This document shows positions 13,602 to 17,711 of a stretch of 17,711 nucleotides of DNA, piece by piece. The notes under the pieces are model-generated. The model was not told the origin of the DNA, made no database searches, and worked only from the letters and a program-made list of their open reading frames with translations. Position 1 is the first letter of the stretch, and the number at the start of each line of letters is the position of its first letter. The translations under genes were made by a program, and so were the position numbers. This DNA is from an uncultured archaeon (GTDB lineage Archaea > Thermoproteota > Nitrososphaeria > Nitrososphaerales > Nitrosopumilaceae). The stretch covers positions 1 through 17,711 of the forward strand of contig CALBNQ010000068.1 in NCBI GenBank assembly GCA_937896495.1. The letters are read 5' to 3'.

Positions 13602-14015
13602 TTAAGCAGGTGTGAATCCATGATATCCACTTGTTTGCTGTTCTTTATCATCAAAGATTGGTTCAAACAATGAAATCAAATAATCATCAGGATCAGATAT
13701 GATGGCATTACGTCCAGAATCCTTTTCTATAATGTCTCGATAGATTGTAACCCCCTTTTCTTTTAATTCTTCAACAGCTGATGCAACATCTCCAACAAGA
13801 AACCCAATTGTAATTCCATTCTCAATAGAGCTACCACTATGCTGTGCAGTAAGTGATGCAGGATGTAAACTTAGTAAAGCACCACCTGTACCTAAATCGA
13901 CCCAACTTCGTCTTTGATTTTTAATTGGCAAACCAATTATTTCATTGTAAAATTGAATGGATTTATCTAAATCTTTGACTGCTAAAATTACATTTCCAAC
14001 TTTTTTAATATTCAT
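13602..14015 (-). CDS. VOC-fold protein (glyoxalase/epimerase superfamily)
   Basis: 137 aa, two beta-alpha-beta-beta-beta units: VGNVILAVKDLDKSIQFYNEIIGLP start, GGALLSLHP, then ITIGFLVGDVASAVEELKEKGV and DPDDYLISLFEP. Members include glyoxalase I, methylmalonyl-CoA epimerase and dioxygenases. N8 stands where the first metal ligand His usually is (HVxLxV); H51 and E118 remain candidates, so the metal site may be incomplete and the reaction cannot be named. A role as methylmalonyl-CoA epimerase in the carbon cycle of these archaea is possible but not shown by the residues. A TTTAAAC-type TATA box (14037-14043) lies 25 nt before the ATG. It ends 28 bp from the convergent gene at 13271. Confidence 0.85.
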   Translation of the reverse strand: MNIKKVGNVILAVKDLDKSIQFYNEIIGLPIKNQRRSWVDLGTGGALLSLHPASLTAQHSGSSIENGITIGFLVGDVASAVEELKEKGVTIYRDIIEKDSGRNAIISDPDDYLISLFEPIFDDKEQQTSGYHGFTPA

Positions 14016-14055
14016 GCTGAGTATTTCTCAAACTTGTTTAAATCAATTCTCTTTT

Positions 14056-14274
14056 TTATTGAACTTCCACCATGGTTTCTGTTCTGTCAACACCATTAAT
14101 TTTTTGAATTTGTGTTGCAACTTCTTTTATTTGAACAAGCTCTTTCACTTCAATTACAGCTATGGCATCAAATTGACCACTAGTAGGAAATGAATCTATT
14201 ACAAACTCTACTTTTTGTAATCTTGCGGCAATTAGTTTTTTTGGTGATTTTACCAAAATTATTGCTCTTACCAT
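14056..14274 (-). CDS. Stand-alone RAM (Lrp/AsnC ligand-binding) domain 2
   Basis: 72 aa, the entire protein being one RAM domain: strand MVRAIILVKSPK, helix, then SFPTSGQFDAIAVIEVKE and NGVDRTETMVEV, which match the order of the C-terminal half of Lrp/AsnC regulators. No helix-turn-helix is attached. RAM domains bind amino acids or similar effectors and assemble as dimers or octamers. The ATG lies inside the last codons of the upstream RAM gene (7-base overlap), so the two are translated together and may form a hetero-oligomer. Stand-alone forms may modulate full-length Lrp proteins elsewhere; that is inference. Confidence 0.88.
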   Translation of the reverse strand: MVRAIILVKSPKKLIAARLQKVEFVIDSFPTSGQFDAIAVIEVKELVQIKEVATQIQKINGVDRTETMVEVQ

Positions 14275-14507
14275 CCTAAATCAACCTCCACTTCAATTAA
14301 TGTTTCAGTAGTTTCAATTTCCTTAATTTTTTTAAAATCAATTACCATATGATTAATTTCATCAATATTGCCCTGCAAAAATACACTGATATCAGCTCGA
14401 CCAGTTACCACCATGATTTTTTTTACAATTTTACGTTTCTTTTTTAAAATTGCAACTACAGAATCCACTTTTCCAGGTTTTACCGTAACCAAACATAATG
14501 CACGCAT
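14268..14507 (-). CDS. Stand-alone RAM (Lrp/AsnC ligand-binding) domain 1
   Basis: 79 aa, also a lone RAM domain: MRALCLVTVKPGKVDSVV, then a very basic stretch (LKKKRKIVKK, residues 21-30), then VTGRADISVFLQGNIDEI and IETTETLIEVEV. The GRAD and TETLI segments are the usual effector-pocket and last-strand motifs. It lacks the N-terminal winged helix. It is first in a two-gene unit whose stop codon overlaps the next start. A CCTTATCA TATA-like element near 14530-14538 is about 27 nt before the ATG at 14507. The two proteins differ clearly in sequence, so this is an old pair rather than a fresh duplication. Confidence 0.88.
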   Translation of the reverse strand: MRALCLVTVKPGKVDSVVAILKKKRKIVKKIMVVTGRADISVFLQGNIDEINHMVIDFKKIKEIETTETLIEVEVDLGW

Positions 14508-14541
14508 AAATTGAATATGCTATTCATCGTGATAAGGATTT

Positions 14542-14787
14542 CTAGTCTGATGCTTCTTGAGACCTAGCTTCTTCCAAATATGCTCGTCGTTCTTCATTAA
14601 TTTTGTCTTGATCAACTTCTAAATCATCTTCTACAATAACAATTCCGCCATCACCCATAGGCTCATCTTTTACTTTTTTGCCTTTGGCAGTTTTTGCTTT
14701 AGATTTAATCGTTGTTGATTTTGACTTAGTCTTTGTTTTTGCAGTTTTAGCTTTAGTGGTCTTTTTTACTGTCTTTTTTTCAGCCAT
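14542..14787 (-). CDS. Lys-rich-tail small protein, 81 aa
   Basis: From the ATG at 14787. An in-frame ATG 28 codons upstream gives residues unlike the rest, and a TTTAAAAA TATA-like box lies at 14815-14823, so the shorter form is preferred. The first 40 residues hold 17 Lys mixed with Thr, Ala and Ser (KKTTKAKTAKTKTKSKS), like linker-histone tails. A Gly-rich turn (GDGG) and a strand follow, then an acidic helix (about 58-81, DQDKINEERRAYLEEARS). The basic tail should bind DNA or RNA and the acidic helix a protein. It might be a chromatin or polymerase accessory factor; the family is not recognised. It lies just downstream of tRNA-Phe. Confidence 0.68.
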   Translation of the reverse strand: MAEKKTVKKTTKAKTAKTKTKSKSTTIKSKAKTAKGKKVKDEPMGDGGIVIVEDDLEVDQDKINEERRAYLEEARSQEASD

Positions 14788-14940
14788 TAATATCGAAAAA
14801 GGACAGTTTGCCTTGTTTTTAAATATTTTGTAAAATATTTTTTTATTAAAATTATGTGAAATTTTATGCAATCTACAGAAATTTTATTTCATAAAAATCA
14901 ATTTTAGAAAATAACTCTAAATCTTCATGTTTCAAAATGG

Positions 14941-15014
14941 TGCCGAGGGCATGATTTGAACAAGCGACAGCCACGTCTTCAGCGTGGTGCTCTTCCAGGC
15001 TGAGCTACCTCGGC
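14941..15014 (-). tRNA. tRNA-Phe (GAA), CCA encoded at 14938-14940
   Basis: Minus-strand cloverleaf of 74 nt without intron. Acceptor GCCGAGG pairs fully with CCTCGGC; D arm GCTC...GAGC contains GG at 18-19; anticodon stem CCACG/CGTGG encloses loop CTGAAGA, anticodon GAA (Phe). T arm is GCTTG-TTCAAAT-CATGC. Discriminator A is followed by CCA in the DNA, which may be encoded or chance. The T stem has a T51-T63 mismatch in its centre, which is unusual but tolerable. Confidence 0.93.
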
Positions 15015-15057
15015 ACTTGAAAAAAATCATCGTGCTGAGGAATTAAAGTTTGTCTTT

Positions 15058-15594
15058 TTAGATCTTCCAAGGAATATCTTCTATGCCTTTTCGTTTATTG
15101 ATTAATCTGCCAACAACAAAAAGAAGATCAGACAATCTATTGAGGTATTTTATACAATTTGAATTGATTTCATCTTTATCACTAAGTAAAACTACTTGAG
15201 TTTCTGCTCTTCTAACAATAGTTCTAGCATGATGAATCTGTGAAGCAACCAAATCCCCACCAGGTAAGATGAAATTTCTTAACGGTTCTAACTCTGATTC
15301 AAATTTATCAATATGGTTTTCTAACCCATTAATTATTTCTAATGAAACTCTATTTTTTACATCGTTAAGATCTGGATTTGAAAGATCAGAACCTACTAAA
15401 AATAATTCATTTTGGATTTGTGTTAGTATTTCTGAAATATCCTCATCTATCTTGTTACTCAAAACTATCCCTAATACTGAATTTGCTTCATCAATTGTAC
15501 CATAAGATAGGATTCTTTGATGAGATTTTGAAATTCTATAATTCCCCTGTAAACTTGTATTTCCATCATCACCTGTTTTTGTGTAAATTTTCAT
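15058..15594 (-). CDS. Cob(I)alamin adenosyltransferase, PduO type
   Basis: 178 aa. It transfers the adenosyl group of ATP to cob(I)alamin or a corrinoid precursor, making adenosylcobalamin, a cofactor for methylmalonyl-CoA mutase and some ribonucleotide reductases. Family signatures are all present: N-terminal ATP loop KIYTKTGDDGNTSL (2-15), GTIDEANS (32-39), NFILPGG (107-113), RTIVRRAE (124-131) and YLNRLSDLLFVVGR (150-163). Length is typical for the one-domain trimeric enzyme. ATG start at 15594; a TATA-like ATAAAAG lies about 24 nt upstream. It sits between tRNA-Phe and the divergent HD gene, with no other cobalamin gene nearby in this window. Confidence 0.94.
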   Translation of the reverse strand: MKIYTKTGDDGNTSLQGNYRISKSHQRILSYGTIDEANSVLGIVLSNKIDEDISEILTQIQNELFLVGSDLSNPDLNDVKNRVSLEIINGLENHIDKFESELEPLRNFILPGGDLVASQIHHARTIVRRAETQVVLLSDKDEINSNCIKYLNRLSDLLFVVGRLINKRKGIEDIPWKI

Positions 15595-15686
15595 TGATTT
15601 TTAATATTGAAATTTACTTTTATGTTGTTCGAAAAATAATATCTAAAAAAACTCATTAATAGAAAATGTTGTAATAAAATGATTTA

Positions 15687-16220
15687 ATGATTCTTGATTT
15701 TTTTGAAAATTCTATTAATTTAAAAAATATTCCACGACAAGGGTGGAGGGATAAATTATCAATGAAACATCCTGAATCCGTATCAGATCATTCTTACTCT
15801 GTGGCAATTATGTGTATGGTGATTTCAGATATGCAAAATTTGAATTCTGAAAAAATTTTAAAAATGGCATTATTACATGACTTGGCAGAATCACAAATCG
15901 GTGATTTCACTCCTGATCAAATAGATAAAGAGGAAAAGAAAAAAATTGAAAATACAGCATTTGAAAAAATTACAAAATATTTACCTGAAGAAATTAAGAT
16001 AAAATATTTAGAAATATGGGCAGATTATCAAGAAAATATTTCAGAAGAATCCAAAATTGTTCATCAAATTGATAAACTAGAGATGGCATTACAAGCAAAA
16101 AAATACCAAAAAGAAGGATATGATAAAGAAAAATTACAGCAATTTTTTGATTCTGCAAAAGAAGAAATCACCAATTCACAATTAAAAGAATTATTTATAC
16201 AAATCATTAATGAGAAATGA
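15687..16220 (+). CDS. HD-domain phosphohydrolase (YfbR/HDDC2-like)
   Basis: 177 aa. Metal ligands of the HD fold are in order: H35 (SVSDHSYSVA), H64-D65 (ALLHDLAESQIGDFTP) and D129 (VHQIDKLEMALQA). E68 and the GDFTP motif mark the 5'-deoxynucleotidase-like branch (YfbR, HDDC2), so dephosphorylation of a deoxynucleoside monophosphate is the likely reaction; the substrate is not proven by sequence. R17-Q-G-W-R resembles the N-terminal substrate loop of that group. ATG start at 15687. The next gene begins 3 nt after the stop, so the two are one operon. It is divergent from the cobalamin adenosyltransferase across 92 bp. Confidence 0.88.
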   Translation: MILDFFENSINLKNIPRQGWRDKLSMKHPESVSDHSYSVAIMCMVISDMQNLNSEKILKMALLHDLAESQIGDFTPDQIDKEEKKKIENTAFEKITKYLPEEIKIKYLEIWADYQENISEESKIVHQIDKLEMALQAKKYQKEGYDKEKLQQFFDSAKEEITNSQLKELFIQIINEK

Positions 16221-16223
16221 AAT

Positions 16224-16448
16224 ATGTCTGAAGAGGATAAAGATGCATTAATTGATGCACAAAAACAAGTGATAGGAATTCTCTTTGAAGTGGTTAAAAG
16301 ATTACAAACTAACAATGATTTGGATGAAGAGTATTTTCAAATTGTTACAAAAGATAACAAAGATGAAAATAGGTTAGAAGAAATTGGTGCACAAAGAACA
16401 GAAAATTCTAAGATTGTAAGTAGGTTATTGGAGCAATTAGAGACTTAA
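16224..16448 (+). CDS. Small acidic helical protein in the HD operon
   Basis: 74 aa, highly charged and almost entirely helical (DALIDAQKQVIGILFEVVKR, then DENRLEEIGAQRTENSKIV). It looks like a helical hairpin that could form a coiled coil. The ATG is 3 nt after the HD-domain stop, so expression is coupled. The 3' end overlaps the convergent gene at 16445 by four bases. No domain is recognised. A partner or stabiliser of the HD enzyme is plausible from the arrangement, not from the sequence itself. Confidence 0.72.
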   Translation: MSEEDKDALIDAQKQVIGILFEVVKRLQTNNDLDEEYFQIVTKDNKDENRLEEIGAQRTENSKIVSRLLEQLET

Positions 16449-16744
16449 TTTCCACAACTACAATCATCATCAGATAAAATTCTCAAATGTGCTGTTTGTT
16501 GATATTTGTCTTGAATGTAACTTGAAAGATTTACAATTCGTACACGTGGCTCTTTTACTTTCCAACTACCTTCATTTTCAAACCAATATTCTATTTCATC
16601 TACATCATATCTTTCATCACTTTCAACTAATTTTTTAAAAATCATCTTAATTTCATCTATATCTGATCCAGATAGTTTGGATTTATCTTCGATCATGGTA
16701 GTAATTTCATTTAATTTGATAATGACATTGTTTGTAAGAGGCAT
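16445..16744 (-). CDS. Hypothetical protein ending in a CxC motif, 99 aa
   Basis: Starts at the ATG at 16744 (MPLTNNVIIKLNEI); a TTG three codons upstream also opens the frame, but AGTTATAGAA at 16764-16773 lies 25 nt before the ATG. The N-terminal half is helical (about 8-44), the middle is aspartate-rich with aromatics (YDVDEIEYWFENEGSW), then strands PRVRIVNLSSYI, and it ends DDDCSCGN. A terminal C-x-C after three Asp is a possible metal site. No family is recognised. It converges on the HD operon with a four-base overlap. Confidence 0.7.
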   Translation of the reverse strand: MPLTNNVIIKLNEITTMIEDKSKLSGSDIDEIKMIFKKLVESDERYDVDEIEYWFENEGSWKVKEPRVRIVNLSSYIQDKYQQTAHLRILSDDDCSCGN

Positions 16745-16891
16745 GAATTTCAAAAGAGTGTAATTCTATAACTATCTTTATGATGCATTTTTAGAACTTT
16801 CTGTTTATTGTTTTGGCTGTTTTGATGTAACATGGCAAGGTGTACGTCAAACTTGTAAAAATCTCTGCATGATCAATAATATTGACTTGTC

Positions 16892-16917
16892 CAGTTCTTT
16901 GATGCAGTTTATTTTTT
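16892..16917. repeat. 26-bp repeat, copy 2 (see 9139-9164)
   Basis: It matches 9139-9164 at 24 of 26 bases. On the minus strand it covers the last AAA codons and TAA of the 30-residue membrane microgene and its first 3'-UTR bases. Outside this span the two loci also share ATTATGTT a short distance upstream on the minus strand. Confidence 0.5.
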
Positions 16918-17001
16918 GAACATAATCCACAATCTTACTCCTATTGGAATCCCTACTGCCAAAACAATCAGGATTGGAATGATTATTTCCATCTGTTCCA
17001 T
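16909..17001 (-). CDS. Single-helix membrane microprotein, 30 aa
   Basis: Starts MEQMEIIIPILIVLAVGIPI and ends GVRLWIMFKK: two acidic residues, a hydrophobic span (about 6-22), and a basic C-terminus (R23, K29, K30), so N-out/C-in by the positive-inside rule. CTTTTAAG at 17022-17029 is about 25 nt from the ATG at 17001, a leaderless arrangement. A longer frame overlapping it (16847-17038) has no helix and odd composition, so I read this one as the gene. It carries the 26-bp repeat at its 3' end, as does the similar microgene at 9200-9307. Function unknown. Confidence 0.62.
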   Translation of the reverse strand: MEQMEIIIPILIVLAVGIPIGVRLWIMFKK

Positions 17002-17058
17002 GTATGATTTTAGTTCTAAACCTTAAAAGAAATTTCATATGTTAAGTTTGAACAAATT

Positions 17059-17601
17059 CTAAGATACAGATTCAAACCCGCCATCAAAATTTGCATCAGA
17101 ATATTCAGCACCACCAAAGTCACTGCCATCAGCAAATCCATCCCCATACCCATCTACATATGCATAATCCAAATCAGACGTGTATTGCTGGTAGTTGGTA
17201 TCAGCTAACGACATCATCGAACCCATCATCATTCCATTAGTAATTCCCATTACAAGAAACAATGGCATCATTCCTAAATTCATTCCATCTAAGAGACCTT
17301 GCTTGTCTTTTTTCTCATAGAGTAACCAAAGTTTATCCCATTCTTGTCTCATTTCTGTAGTCTTTCTTTCAACATTTTCTTTTCCTAAATCCGTCAAACT
17401 AATTGTTGGATTGAAATGTCTACTGAGAAAACCATCTTTTTTTGATTTTTGGATATACCCTCGCTTTATCAGACTGTTAATTCTTTTATCCATTTTAAAG
17501 TCAGAAGCCTTTGGTATTTTTTTAAAAATTCCATTGAAGGTGTTTACCCCTGAATTAAGCAAGGACAAAATTACATAATCAGTTGGTTCTAAATCATCCA
17601 A
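17059..17601 (-). CDS. Membrane-anchored winged-helix protein with Met-rich span
   Basis: 180 aa from a TTG at 17601; no ATG is in frame nearby, and a TATA-like TTATGTAA at about 17622-17631 fits the TTG. Residues about 4-80 are a winged helix (DYVILSLLNSG ... MDKRINSLIKRGYIQKSKKD ... PTISLTDLGKENV), the pattern of PadR/MarR-like domains. A helix (82-100) leads to one hydrophobic segment (107-133) with nine Met. The C-terminal tail (about 134-180) is rich in Asp, Gly and Tyr (YVDGYGDGFADGSDFGG). A one-component regulator with its tail across the membrane is the natural reading; the signal is unknown. Confidence 0.75.
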   Translation of the reverse strand: MDDLEPTDYVILSLLNSGVNTFNGIFKKIPKASDFKMDKRINSLIKRGYIQKSKKDGFLSRHFNPTISLTDLGKENVERKTTEMRQEWDKLWLLYEKKDKQGLLDGMNLGMMPLFLVMGITNGMMMGSMMSLADTNYQQYTSDLDYAYVDGYGDGFADGSDFGGAEYSDANFDGGFESVS

Positions 17602-17643
17602 TCCAATATTTTTGTTTTAAAATTACATAAGATTTTCTAATTG

Positions 17644-17711
17644 TTATTCTACCCATTCCCATTTCCTACAAACAGGACAGACCCAAAATGATATACCAAC
17701 TTTTGAAATCT
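17644..17711 (-). CDS. Partial CDS (C-terminus) with CPVC zinc knuckle
   Basis: On the minus strand a frame enters from the window edge and reads SKVGISFWVCPVCRKWEWVE before TAA at 17644-17646. The CPVC with flanking aromatic residues is a zinc-ribbon knuckle. Only the C-terminal 22 residues are visible, so any second knuckle would have to lie upstream, outside the window. It is on the same strand as the winged-helix gene and 43 bp upstream of it. Confidence 0.55.
   Translation of the reverse strand, partial: ISKVGISFWVCPVCRKWEWVE

Noticed and set aside
16752..16833. 27-codon minus-strand frame starting MLHQNSQNN
   Set aside because: Covers the promoter of the 16744 gene and has low-complexity composition.
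16847..17038. 63-codon minus-strand frame
   Set aside because: Overlaps the 30-residue membrane microgene in another frame, has no domain or helix, and has a poorer fit to the promoter at 17022-17029.

Overview
The window looks like a piece of chromosome from an ammonia-oxidising archaeon of the Nitrososphaeria (Thaumarchaeota), probably close to Nitrosopumilus. This is inferred from several things seen together: very low GC, short intergenic spaces, TATA-like boxes about 25 nt before many start codons (leaderless genes), stand-alone Lrp/AsnC-type RAM domains, a class I PurE next to PurK, a PduO-type cobalamin adenosyltransferase, and many very small cysteine-rich proteins. No insertion sequence, CRISPR array or phage gene was seen. 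The species call rests on recognition, not on a search.

Layout. 1-1343: minus-strand small genes, including a secreted beta-domain protein (514-1029) preceded by two short coupled genes (1026-1133, 1135-1293). These face a plus-strand winged-helix protein (1343-2200) across a shared TATA box and a perfect 17-bp palindrome. 2197-4257: a two-component pair, a dCache-type membrane histidine kinase followed by a lone receiver domain. 4381-4904: a four-helix membrane protein and a 43-residue zinc-finger protein. 4974-8010: metabolism, with divergent purK/purE (purine step from AIR to CAIR) and ilvA (threonine deaminase with ACT domain). 8156-9063: an unknown protein whose 5' end appears frameshifted at a T6 run. 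9200-13077: a field of microproteins (single-helix membrane peptides and zinc ribbons) around a class III nucleotide cyclase that sits directly behind a 40-residue zinc ribbon. 13271-14787: a small alpha/beta protein, a VOC-fold protein, two overlapping RAM-domain genes and a lysine-rich-tail protein. 14938-15014: tRNA-Phe(GAA). 15058-16744: cobalamin adenosyltransferase, an HD-domain phosphohydrolase with a small partner gene, and an unknown protein. 16909-17711: a 30-residue membrane peptide, a winged-helix protein with a methionine-rich membrane segment and acidic Gly/Tyr tail, and the end of another zinc-ribbon gene.

The most notable theme is the density of genes below 60 codons that ordinary gene calling would miss. 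I read eleven from the bases (one of them weak), plus two partial genes at the window edges. Several have TATA-like boxes at the spacing expected for leaderless transcripts, and many carry paired CxxC motifs or one hydrophobic helix. The most testable single observations are the bidirectional promoter with a palindromic operator at 1312-1344, the slippery T6 frameshift at 8995-9001, the zinc-ribbon/cyclase pair, and the Met-rich membrane-anchored winged-helix protein.
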